DNA of 64,000 nucleotides, taken from the NCBI GenBank assembly GCA_019670725.1, contig AP024629.1, positions 2,852,001 through 2,916,000 on the forward strand. The letters are read 5' to 3'. Below the pieces are notes generated by a model that was not told where the DNA came from, made no database searches, and was given only the letters and a program-made list of their open reading frames with translations. A program made the position numbers and the translations under genes. Position 1 is the stretch's first letter, and the number at the start of each line of letters is the position of its first letter. Shown here piece after piece: positions 27,056 to 34,871 of this stretch. This stretch comes from Alphaproteobacteria bacterium SO-S41 (lineage in GTDB: Bacteria; Pseudomonadota; Alphaproteobacteria; Micropepsales; Micropepsaceae).

Positions 27056-27520
27056 ATGACCGCACTCCCCCACGCCGCCTCGGTCCGCCGCGCCCTTGGC
27101 CGCCGCGCCCGCCTCGCCGTCGCGGCGCTCGCGGCCGCCGTCCTCGGCGCCGCCGCCGGCGCGATGCCCCCGCCGGTGCAGATCGACACGCCGGCGATCG
27201 TCGCGGTGGCGGGACGCTATACGCTGACCGTCGCAGGCGGCCCGACCTGCATCGTCGACGTCTCCCACGACGCCTTCGGCGGCAACGCCCCGCTGAACCT
27301 TTATGGCGAAAAGACGATGGAAGCGGACTGCCTGAAACCACTCAGCCCCTCAGGCCTCACCAACTGGTTCTGGCAGCTCGGCCCGATCGGCGAAATCGTC
27401 CTCACCGACGGCGCCAAAGACGGCGTCACCGCCCCCTTCCGTTCGCAATACCAACAGCCGACACGGTTCGAGGGTGAGATCGGGGAGAAGAAGGCGGTGT
27501 TGGAGCGGATCGCGGAGTAA
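27056..27520 (+). CDS. Exported Inh/AprI-like (I38) metallopeptidase-inhibitor candidate
   Basis: The 154-residue protein has a long Arg-rich n-region and a signal peptide (ARLAVAALAAAVLGAAAGA). The mature part follows the order seen in the AprI/Inh family: an AGRYTL opening, Cys in PTCIVDVS, a second Cys in EADCLKPL, a central W, then GEIVLTDGAKDGV and an FEGEIG ending strand. Inh proteins plug the active site of serralysin-type metzincins in the periplasm. The match is by pattern, not by search. It sits 3.2 kb from an M35-like peptidase and 12 kb from a metzincin gene. Confidence 0.5.
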   Translation: MTALPHAASVRRALGRRARLAVAALAAAVLGAAAGAMPPPVQIDTPAIVAVAGRYTLTVAGGPTCIVDVSHDAFGGNAPLNLYGEKTMEADCLKPLSPSGLTNWFWQLGPIGEIVLTDGAKDGVTAPFRSQYQQPTRFEGEIGEKKAVLERIAE

Positions 27521-27525
27521 GTGCC

Positions 27526-28182
27526 TCAACCTTCCCCATCCGCCCGCGCGTACCACGCCCGCGTCGCGTGGCACACCTCCAGCGCCCGCTGGTACCCCGC
27601 GCGCGCCGTCGTGCGGGTGAGATAGGCGGTCTCCGCCTCGCCAAGCTCCAGCCCCGCATTGCGGCGGGCGAAGGAGAGGGCGTAGCTGACCGAGATGTCG
27701 GCGGCGGTGAAGGCGTCGCCGGCCATGTAGGGCGCGCGCGCCAGCTGCCGCGTCACGAGCTGCAGCCGGTTCCTGAAAATCTCGACGCTCTCGCGATCGG
27801 TCCAGTTACCGCGTTCGGCCTCGGGCGCGATGTTCTTGGTGATCACGTGCATGTAGAGCGGCATCATCAGGCCCGCTTCGCCGAGATGCAGGAATTGCTG
27901 ATAGAGCCCGTAGGCCGGATCGGCGGCGGCGGGCACCAGCGTCGCGGCCGCGGCGGCGCCGTGGCGGGCGATCAGGTATTCCATGATCGCGATGGACTCG
28001 ACCATCACCATCGCGCCGTCCTGCAGCGCGGGGATATAGCCGCAGGGATTGATGGCGAGGAATTCGGGATCGTTCTCCACGCCCTTCAGCAGATCGACAT
28101 CGCGCAGCCGATAGGCGAGGCCCATCTCCTCCAGCAGCCACACGACGCGCAGCCCCCTGCCCTCGCCCCAGACGGTGATCAT
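27526..28182 (-). CDS. Glutathione S-transferase family protein
   Basis: The product is 218 residues. The N-terminal thioredoxin-like domain contains GRGLRVVWLLEEMGLAYRLRDVDL and the cis-Pro glutathione-binding segment CGYIPALQDG, then ESIAIMEYLI. The C-terminal helical domain carries FTAADISVSYAL with the conserved N-capping Asp. Its start overlaps the preceding YCII gene's stop by 4 bases, so 28903-27526 is probably one minus-strand operon. Confidence 0.9.
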   Translation of the reverse strand: MITVWGEGRGLRVVWLLEEMGLAYRLRDVDLLKGVENDPEFLAINPCGYIPALQDGAMVMVESIAIMEYLIARHGAAAAATLVPAAADPAYGLYQQFLHLGEAGLMMPLYMHVITKNIAPEAERGNWTDRESVEIFRNRLQLVTRQLARAPYMAGDAFTAADISVSYALSFARRNAGLELGEAETAYLTRTTARAGYQRALEVCHATRAWYARADGEG

Positions 28183-28538
28183 GGTGTCGTCTCCGGCGGG
28201 GCGGTGACAAAGGGCATCAGGTCGACGCCGTCACCGGGGAAGATGCTGAAATGCGGGTGGTCCAGGAACAGGCGCGCGGCGTCGTCGATGGTCGGGGCCT
28301 CGATCACGATATAGCCGCAGAACGGATTGCGTGCGGGGGCGATGCCGTCCCTGGTCACGCGCACCGTCTGGCCGACCATGCCGCCGGTGTCGAGGATGGC
28401 CGCGCGGTTCGCGGCCTCCCACGCTTCCCAGGCCGGCAGGCCCGCCGCATCGACAGCTTCCTGCTCCGCCTTCGGCCGCTGGCGGAAGGCGGCGAGGTCT
28501 TCGGGCTTCATCGTGTAGACGGCGAGGAAACGGGGCAT
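28179..28538 (-). CDS. YCII-related domain protein
   Basis: The 119-residue cytoplasmic protein has a ferredoxin-like YCII/DGPF-type fold: an N-terminal strand (RFLAVYTMKPED), FCGYIVIEAPTIDDAARLFLDHPHF, and a terminal strand with FPGDGVDLMPFV. The family function is poorly defined. It overlaps the GST gene by 4 bases and follows the DUF2200 gene by 2 bases. A second YCII gene lies at 31478. Confidence 0.8.
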   Translation of the reverse strand: MPRFLAVYTMKPEDLAAFRQRPKAEQEAVDAAGLPAWEAWEAANRAAILDTGGMVGQTVRVTRDGIAPARNPFCGYIVIEAPTIDDAARLFLDHPHFSIFPGDGVDLMPFVTAPPETTP

Positions 28539-28540
28539 GA

Positions 28541-28903
28541 TCAGCTCCTCAGGATCTTCGCCATCGGGCGGCCCTTGGCGAGTTCGTCGATGAGTTTGTC
28601 GAGGATGCGGATCTCGCGCATCACGGGCTGCTCGATAGTCTCGATGCGCACGCCGCAGACGACGCCGGTGACGCCGGCGCGCAGCGGGTTCAACCCCGGC
28701 GCGGCCTGAAAGAAGTCCTCGAAGCTCGTGCCTTTCTTGAATTCCGCATCCAGCGTCTTCTGCGTATGGCCGGTTAGCCAGCGGAAGATCTCGTCGACCT
28801 CAGCCTTGGTGCGGCCCTTCTTCTCGGCCTTGGCGAGATAGGCGGGATACACCTTGCCGACGGCCATGTCGTAAATGCGGTGCCTGGTGGTGGTGGCTTT
28901 CAC
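28541..28903 (-). CDS. DUF2200 family protein
   Basis: The 120-residue protein matches the DUF2200 pattern: [65 protein letters not shown] and a terminal [11 protein letters not shown]. Function is unknown. It is first in the operon with the YCII and GST genes. Confidence 0.85.
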   Translation of the reverse strand: MKATTTRHRIYDMAVGKVYPAYLAKAEKKGRTKAEVDEIFRWLTGHTQKTLDAEFKKGTSFEDFFQAAPGLNPLRAGVTGVVCGVRIETIEQPVMREIRILDKLIDELAKGRPMAKILRS

Positions 28904-29041
28904 GTTGATGATCTCCCGCCGATCGGATGGTGCCTAAGTCTAGGCGGGGCGCGCCGCCTTCGCCAATGCCCCGCCCGCCTCTCGGCGCGCTTCTCATTGC
29001 CGCGCGGTTCCCCTAGGTTTTACGCCAGCGAGGGGGAGTAT

Positions 29042-30982
29042 GTGAGCCAGCCGGTGTTCGTCAGCTATGCCACGGCCGACCGCGCGCAGGCGCTGGCGGT
29101 GTGCGAGGCGATCGAGGCGCGCGGCATTGCCTGCTGGATCGCCACCCGCGACGTTGCGCCGGGCGAGAACTACCAGGAAGCGATCGTCCAGTCGCTGCGC
29201 GCCGCGCGCGCGATGGTGCTGGTGTTCTCCGCGGCCGCCAATGACAGCGACGAGATCAAGAAGGAGCTCTCGCTCGCCAGCCGCTTCCGCGTGCCGGTCA
29301 TGGCGCTCAGGATCGAGGACGTCGAACCGAGCGACGCCTTCGCCTACGAGCTGTCGACGCGCCAGTGGATCAACGCGTTCGAGGGGTGGGACCGCGCGAT
29401 CGACGCGCTGGCCGCCCGCATCGAACAGATCGCCGGCGCGGCGCCGACCCCTGCGCGCGGCCGCTCCGCCAAGGCTTTCTCACTGCGGCGTCCGATGGCG
29501 ATCGCCGCGGCCGGCTTGGCCGTCCTGTCGATTGCTGGCGCGGCGTGGTGGGGACTTCAGTCGCCCTCCCCCTCCCCCGCCCCCGAGGCGCAGGCGGCGC
29601 ACTCCATGACGGTGCGCCTGGCGGGGTTCCAGCTCCTCTCCGCCGACCTGCCGGCCACCGTGCCCGCCACGGTGGATGCCGAGATCGCGGCGGCGTTCAA
29701 TGCGGACGGCGTGGTGGGCGTCTCCACCGCACCCGCCCCGGCGCCGGGCGAGGCGCCGGCCTATGCGCTGGGCGGGACGATCCAGCGCGACGGCGACATG
29801 ATCCGCGTCATCACCCGCCTGACCAACGAGCGCTCCGGCACAACGATCTGGACCGACAGCTTCAACTATGACGGCAACGAGGTGTCGCGCGTGCCGCGCC
29901 GCATCGCGGTGGACGCCGGCAATGTCGTGCGCTGCGGCCTGTTCGGCGCCTCCACCTATCACGCGCCGCTGCCCGATTCCGTGCTCAAGGACTACATGCA
30001 GTTCTGCCAGGGGCATTGGGACACGAGGCTGAAAGAGGGGCGCAAGGCGCTGTTGCCGGCGCAACGGGTCGTTGCCGCCGTGCCCGACTTCTCGTGGGGC
30101 TGGGCGGCGGTCGCCGGCGGCTACTGGAAGGTGTCCTACAGCGCCGAGACGCCTGAGGCCGTGGATGCGGCGCGCGCAGCGGGGCGCGAGGCGGCCGACC
30201 GCGCGGTGGAGATCGACCCCAAGAACAGCGAGGCGTTCTACATCAAGGCCATGCTGGTCGATCGCCAGGATTGGGGCACGCGGGAGGCGCTGTTCAAGCG
30301 CGCCGTCGCCGCCCAGCGGCTGGATTGCGGCTGCGAGTATCATCAATACGGCTGGCTGCTGGTGAATGTCGGCCGGGTCAACGAGGGCGTGGAACGCCTG
30401 CGCCAGGCCAGCGACATGCTCGCGCTCTATTTGTATACGGCGCTCAATCTGGCGGATGCGCTGGTCGTCGCGCGGCACCTTGAGGAGGCGGCGCGCGTGT
30501 ACGACGCGGCCATCGACCTGGCGCCCGATGCCGCCTATGCGGCGCGGATCAAATCGTGGAAGGCCACCCGGATCTGGGACGCAGCGGCGTTGCGCGATCC
30601 CCAAGTGGCACTCCCGCCAGAGCTGCGCGCCGCCCTGGTGAAGGGGTATGACGCCCTGACCTCGGGCGAGGCCGGCGCCAAGGCCGAAGCCGTGCAGGCC
30701 CTGCTGGCCCTCCCGCAGGATCAGCAGGGCGAAGCCGCCACGCGGCTGCTCGCCTCGCTCGGCGCCACCCGCGAAGCGTTCCAGATGGCGACCCCGCTGG
30801 TCGCCAAGGCCTATCCCGGACCGACGCTCTTCTGGCATCCCAGCATGCGCGCCACCTTGGACGATCCAGGCTTCCCTGCGCTGGCGGAGAAACTAGGCCT
30901 CATGAAATACTGGAAGGCGACGGGGACCAGGCCGGATGTCTGCAACGAGGCGACCCCGCCGGCGTTTTGCGGGATGATCTAG
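29042..30982 (+). CDS. TIR domain, transmembrane helix and TPR protein
   Basis: The start is a GTG at 29042 with GAGGGGGAG 5 bases upstream, giving 646 residues. The TIR domain (about 1-135) opens QPVFVSYATADRAQALAVCE and has CWIATRDVAPGENYQEAI and MVLVFSAAANDSDEIKKEL; the Glu of KKEL is at the usual NADase position. One membrane helix lies near 151-171, followed by a Pro-rich linker, a domain with GGTIQRDGDMIRVITRLT, and TPR-like helices at about 340-520. This TIR-TM-TPR layout is found in alphaproteobacteria. The role is unknown; signalling or defence are both possible. A paralogue stump lies at 31922. Confidence 0.8.
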   Translation: MSQPVFVSYATADRAQALAVCEAIEARGIACWIATRDVAPGENYQEAIVQSLRAARAMVLVFSAAANDSDEIKKELSLASRFRVPVMALRIEDVEPSDAFAYELSTRQWINAFEGWDRAIDALAARIEQIAGAAPTPARGRSAKAFSLRRPMAIAAAGLAVLSIAGAAWWGLQSPSPSPAPEAQAAHSMTVRLAGFQLLSADLPATVPATVDAEIAAAFNADGVVGVSTAPAPAPGEAPAYALGGTIQRDGDMIRVITRLTNERSGTTIWTDSFNYDGNEVSRVPRRIAVDAGNVVRCGLFGASTYHAPLPDSVLKDYMQFCQGHWDTRLKEGRKALLPAQRVVAAVPDFSWGWAAVAGGYWKVSYSAETPEAVDAARAAGREAADRAVEIDPKNSEAFYIKAMLVDRQDWGTREALFKRAVAAQRLDCGCEYHQYGWLLVNVGRVNEGVERLRQASDMLALYLYTALNLADALVVARHLEEAARVYDAAIDLAPDAAYAARIKSWKATRIWDAAALRDPQVALPPELRAALVKGYDALTSGEAGAKAEAVQALLALPQDQQGEAATRLLASLGATREAFQMATPLVAKAYPGPTLFWHPSMRATLDDPGFPALAEKLGLMKYWKATGTRPDVCNEATPPAFCGMI

Positions 30983-31477
30983 GCGGCGCGGCTGGGTCCG
31001 CTGCGGGGTGGATTTGATCCTGGAATTTTTTACCCCTCCCCCTCCCCCTCCCCCTCCTCCCTCGGCGCGCAACAAAATTTTGCGGCTCCGGCGAAGAGCA
31101 TCTTCGTTTGTCACCGATGTCCGCGCGCCTAGCGTGACGCAAACGGAAGCGGCGGACAGCGAAGCCATTCGAACGTCGTTATGTGCCCTATCCCCTCTGG
31201 CCGTGCGGTATTCGAACGTCGCTTTTCGCGCCTTGTTTGAGCCGCCAATCCGCGCCGTACGGGCGCGGCCGCGCGCAGCGCATTCGAACCTCGATTGCGA
31301 GAGATCATTTCGGCCCACCCGTCTCTCCTTCCCGCCTCACGCACGCCTGAGCGCGCGACACCGCCGCCGGCGCGGCGATCGCACCGCCCGGCACGGAAAG
31401 CTATATAGGATTTTTCACCTATATACAAGGATTATGTTCAGCCGCGTGGCGGGCCGGTGGCGGCCCGGCCGGCAGGC
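30983..31477. other. Intergenic region after the TIR gene
   Basis: No convincing gene is present in these 495 bases. They contain copy B of the composite repeat (31005-31114), three copies of ATTCGAAC[GC]TCG (about 31168, 31209 and 31282), and an AT-rich TATAGG...CCTATA inverted repeat at about 31402-31424. The same kinds of element occur in the same order around copy A at 5.5-5.9 kb. Confidence 0.55.
31005..31114 (-). repeat. Composite intergenic repeat, copy B
   Basis: Read on the minus strand it opens GTGACAAACGAAGATGCT and ends AAAAAATTCCAGGATCAA followed by CCACCCC, matching copy A at 5763-5863. The middle here has a CAAAATTTTG palindrome and an expanded G/A-rich tract (runs of GGGGGA). 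It abuts the stop codon of the TIR gene. Confidence 0.7.
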
Positions 31478-31843
31478 TCAAGCGCTCTCCTCGCAGGGGC
31501 GGATTTCGAGTTCACTGGGGCCGCTCATCGGATTGGGACAGCGCTTTGCCCAGGCGACCGCCTCGGCCCTATCCTTGACGGTCCACAGCCACCAGCCGGC
31601 GACCTGGTCGCGGGCCGGGGTGAAGGGGCCGTCGATGACGGTGCGCGCCGCGCCGTCGAACGCGATGCGCTTGGCCGCAGAGGTCGGCTGCAGGCCGTCG
31701 CCCTCGCCCTCCTTCAGGATGCCGGCCGCGACCAGCGCGTCGTTGAAGCGGCCCATCTCGGCCCTCATCGCCTCGGTCTCAGGCGTACAGACGATGCCCT
31801 TCTCGCGCGCCTCGGTCGCCTTCACGAACACCATGACGCGCAT
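31478..31843 (-). CDS. YCII/DGPF domain protein
   Basis: I chose the ATG at 31843 (MRVMVFVKATEAREKG), which has GGAG 6 bases upstream and gives 121 residues. The open frame extends further but lacks homology there. The DGPF motif is TVIDGPFTPARDQVAGWWLW. Such proteins are often paired with ECF sigma factors, but none is near. Function is unknown. It lies between the intact TIR gene and the stump of its paralogue. Confidence 0.8.
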   Translation of the reverse strand: MRVMVFVKATEAREKGIVCTPETEAMRAEMGRFNDALVAAGILKEGEGDGLQPTSAAKRIAFDGAARTVIDGPFTPARDQVAGWWLWTVKDRAEAVAWAKRCPNPMSGPSELEIRPCEESA

Positions 31844-31921
31844 GACTGTCTCCATCCTGACTGAGCCTGACAGGAAAACGACGAACGAACGGGCCGGGCG
31901 CCGACACAAGGCGTGACGTTT

Positions 31922-32047
31922 TGCGCGGACGATCCGGGATTCCCGCAACTGGCGGAACAGCTCGGCCTCATGACGTACTGGAAGGCGATGGGGATGAGTC
32001 GGATGTGCAGCGAGGCGGCACCGCCGCCGTTTTGCGGGATGCTTTAG
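31922..32047 (+). pseudogene. C-terminal remnant of a second TIR-TPR gene
   Basis: The frame ends at TAG 32045-32047 and encodes about 41 residues, including DDPGFPQLAEQLGLMTYWKA and a CGML end. The intact gene ends DDPGFPALAEKLGLMKYWKA and CGMI, so about two-thirds of the residues are identical and the DNA matches along the whole stump. There is no start or upstream domain. A tandem duplicate lost everything but its 3' end, with the DGPF gene now occupying the space. Confidence 0.85.
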
Positions 32048-32177
32048 GGGGCGGTGTCACAACGGGAACCTATGCCAGCATCTGGCCAGCTACCGTGCGT
32101 GTCCCAATTAATCAAACACGTATGAAAAAGACTGACGGCAACGGACCAAACGCCTTGATCAAGTCGTGCGAAAAAAG

Positions 32178-33380
32178 TTACTCAAACGCGATGTCGCTTC
32201 TGAAGACACCACCGTAAGAAATCGAACGAGACCGGACACCTTTGCTCGTGACCAATCCATCGGATTTCACATATGCGTCAATCTTGTCTTCAACGCGTTT
32301 TCGCGCCAAATTATCGTCAGACCTTAGCTCTCGAACCAACTCACGCTTCACGCCCTGGCGAATTTTTATACTTGAAACACCATAGACTTCTCTCAATTCA
32401 GGTACTTTGAGCGTAGTTATTTTGCCAAGAAAAATTTCTCCGTTCAACTCGAATTGCCTCAAAGGAACCTCATCCAACTGATCCTTAGCTCGAGATGATC
32501 TATATTTCGTATCTATACGTAATGCAGCACGTTCGCTTGGTAAAAGTAAGTCGACGACACCTAGCCCTTGTTTAAGATCTTCCTCCGAAGGCAGCGCCAG
32601 TTCGGTGGCCAAACGACTGAAGCCGATCACTCCAAGCGACCTAGCGACAGACAGCCGACGCGCGTACTTGACGGTGTCGTCCTGCGCGCGGCCGTCAAGC
32701 TTTAGTAGAGGCTCTTCGTCGGGGTCTGGGTCAACTATTCGGAGTTGCGATCGGCGGCGATCATTTTCATGCGAGATGGCAAGACCGGCGCCAAGTCTCT
32801 GACCTCGCATCCGTCCCACTATATCAATTACGGATTTTTGCTGGATGGCTCTCTGCAAAAATCCATTGCGTGCACTGCGACCAGATTGCGTGCCTTTACA
32901 CTCCAAGACGTGCCACCTTCCGTTGGAGTCTAGAGCAACGTAGTCCGGTGCCTTGCTCGGCCCAACCTTCCTAGCCCCCCTCGGCATTCGCCGCATCATC
33001 CCGGCGAACTGCAGCATGAACTTTCTTCCATCGACCAAGTCTACGAACCCGCCAAGACGGTCCGATAACCACTGAGTGGACATCGCCACACCAAAGTCGT
33101 CACTCAAAATTCCTTTCTGATGTGGGTCCAAGTCTGAAAATGGCATAGTGATCCGGAAGTCCCGCGTAGTATGCAGGGCGACAAAATAGCGGACCCAGGC
33201 CCAAAATCTTGCTGGGGAGGACAACGATCCAGCGGCGGGAGTTGTGACGGAGCCAAGCAGCAACAGAGCTGCGGGGATATCGATTAGTTGCTGCCCAGCA
33301 CCACTTCGTATAAAGGCGGGGGCGGCCTTCGTCGGCCAAGTTGCCTCATCGATAACAACGTCCAAGTTCTTTTCAAACAT
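32178..33380 (-). CDS. PD-(D/E)XK nuclease-like protein, uncharacterised
   Basis: I chose the ATG at 33380 with AGGTG 9 bases upstream, giving 400 residues; an in-frame GTG at 33392 is also possible. The centre carries APDYVAL (Asp146) followed by WHVLECKG (Glu160, Lys162), the D-x(n)-E-x-K core of restriction-type nucleases, then a helix with LQRAIQQK. The N-terminal 130 and C-terminal 200 residues are unfamiliar. Base composition is visibly more AT-rich than the flanks. It is divergent from a Shedu-like gene, which suggests a phage-defence role. The family was not identified. Confidence 0.6.
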   Translation of the reverse strand: MFEKNLDVVIDEATWPTKAAPAFIRSGAGQQLIDIPAALLLLGSVTTPAAGSLSSPARFWAWVRYFVALHTTRDFRITMPFSDLDPHQKGILSDDFGVAMSTQWLSDRLGGFVDLVDGRKFMLQFAGMMRRMPRGARKVGPSKAPDYVALDSNGRWHVLECKGTQSGRSARNGFLQRAIQQKSVIDIVGRMRGQRLGAGLAISHENDRRRSQLRIVDPDPDEEPLLKLDGRAQDDTVKYARRLSVARSLGVIGFSRLATELALPSEEDLKQGLGVVDLLLPSERAALRIDTKYRSSRAKDQLDEVPLRQFELNGEIFLGKITTLKVPELREVYGVSSIKIRQGVKRELVRELRSDDNLARKRVEDKIDAYVKSDGLVTSKGVRSRSISYGGVFRSDIAFE

Positions 33381-33542
33381 TGTAATCGTCACCTAGTATC
33401 GATGCCGGCGCACCTATATCGGGGCAAAATCTTTCCTATCAAGCATAAAATCGTCCAAACATTGCGTCAGCAGGTCGCATTGCCATAAATATAAATACAC
33501 TCAAAGCTTCTCGGAATTCAGGCCAAGGAGCTCCAAGATTGA

Positions 33543-34784
33543 ATGTTCGAGTTCGTCGTCACCCCTATCGGTGCTACTGTCAAATATACTCCTGACATTC
33601 AGGGTCCTGCATGGATAAAAAGCGAGTTGAGCAAGCACGGCTCAATTACCATAAGCCGTGTCTTCAGTTTCCTCGCTGATGATGTCGTCAGCGAACCTGA
33701 TGGCGATCCGTTTGAAGAAAATGCAGAATATGAATTTCGCTTTGCCACAATAATTGGCGAATACCTTAAAATAGAAGGGCGTATATTTGGAATTATTCCC
33801 AATATTTTCCTTCATAAAAACATTCCACTATCAAGAAAACTATTTGCCGCAGAACGAAATGTGTCGATTTTTTTACGAATCTCAAAGATATTGAACTCGA
33901 CAGATGACATAATTATCGGCGGCGACCATCCGAGTGCTATTCCGTACGCTGAATTTGAGAACCTTTTAAAGAAATTTCCAAATACACTTGAATTGGATAG
34001 GTACGCTAACGCACGAGTTGCGGATATTTTAGGAGACTATCTGGATAATATGAAGGACGCACGTCGCGTATATGAAGATTATTTATCTAAAACTAGAGCT
34101 TTTATCAAAGAAAACCCTCTTCGTCAGGAAGAATTACTGCACCTTGAGGTTCATAAATATAAACTGATTCGCAAGACCATTACTGGCTGGCTCACCTCAG
34201 GCGCCAATCGTTCTGAGAGTGACTGGCAAAACATGATCTTACAATTTATACTCCTAATATTCCCGAAGTACGTTGCCGTTCTACGGAACGTTAAAATAAA
34301 TGACTATTATACATCGCCGGGATCAGTTCATCATCGATACATAGATATAGCGCTAATTGACGCATCCGGAAATATCGACCTAATAGAAATAAAAAAACCT
34401 ACTCTTGATATGCTCTTAGGTAAGACGATCTATAGAGGAAATAGTGTCCCAAGCAGGGTTCTGACCTACACGGTTATGCAAGCAGAAAAATATCTCTTTC
34501 ATTTGAATAAATGGGGGATAAAAGGGGAAGAGCTACTAACAAAGAAGTACAGGTCCGCGCTACCATCCGATCTTAAGATTCGCATAACCAGCCCCAAATC
34601 AATCGTTATTCTGGGCAGAGACCGGCTTCCATCAGGAGACCCTGCGTTCGATGAAAATCAAGGGTTTGATTTCGATGTAATAAAACGAAAATACTCAAAC
34701 CTTATAGACATAATGAGCTATGATGATTTGCTTAGGCGTTTAGATAACATCATTGCATCCCTAGAAACTCGCGCTGAAGGGTAA
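33543..34784 (+). CDS. Shedu-like (SduA/DUF4263) immune nuclease
   Basis: The product is 413 residues and strongly AT-rich, unlike the chromosome around it. The C-terminal nuclease region begins ESDWQNMILQFILLIFPKY and has RYIDIALID (Asp268) and LIEIKKPT (Glu282, Lys284), the DUF4263 arrangement of the Shedu anti-phage system. The first ~220 residues would be the variable sensor part. Shedu normally works as a single gene. AAGGAG lies 12 bases before the ATG. It was probably acquired by transfer together with the divergent nuclease-like gene. Confidence 0.72.
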   Translation: MFEFVVTPIGATVKYTPDIQGPAWIKSELSKHGSITISRVFSFLADDVVSEPDGDPFEENAEYEFRFATIIGEYLKIEGRIFGIIPNIFLHKNIPLSRKLFAAERNVSIFLRISKILNSTDDIIIGGDHPSAIPYAEFENLLKKFPNTLELDRYANARVADILGDYLDNMKDARRVYEDYLSKTRAFIKENPLRQEELLHLEVHKYKLIRKTITGWLTSGANRSESDWQNMILQFILLIFPKYVAVLRNVKINDYYTSPGSVHHRYIDIALIDASGNIDLIEIKKPTLDMLLGKTIYRGNSVPSRVLTYTVMQAEKYLFHLNKWGIKGEELLTKKYRSALPSDLKIRITSPKSIVILGRDRLPSGDPAFDENQGFDFDVIKRKYSNLIDIMSYDDLLRRLDNIIASLETRAEG

Positions 34785-34871
34785 ATTATTTAGATATTTA
34801 TTCCTCGTGCTAATATGGATATTACCGAATTTCGGCAGTAGCTTTCCTCTACACTGTAAAAATGCTTTCCC

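Noticed and set aside
30893-31318. Minus-strand frame with a poly-glycine run after the TIR gene
   Set aside because: The glycine run comes from the GGGGGA tract of repeat copy B, and the frame overlaps the end of the TIR gene.
32095-32125. Possible attL copy of the guaA 3' end at the left edge of the AT-rich island
   Set aside because: GATTAATTGGGAC resembles guaA's GATTGAGTGGGAG in only about 10 of 13 positions and no integrase is present; not strong enough to call an attachment site.
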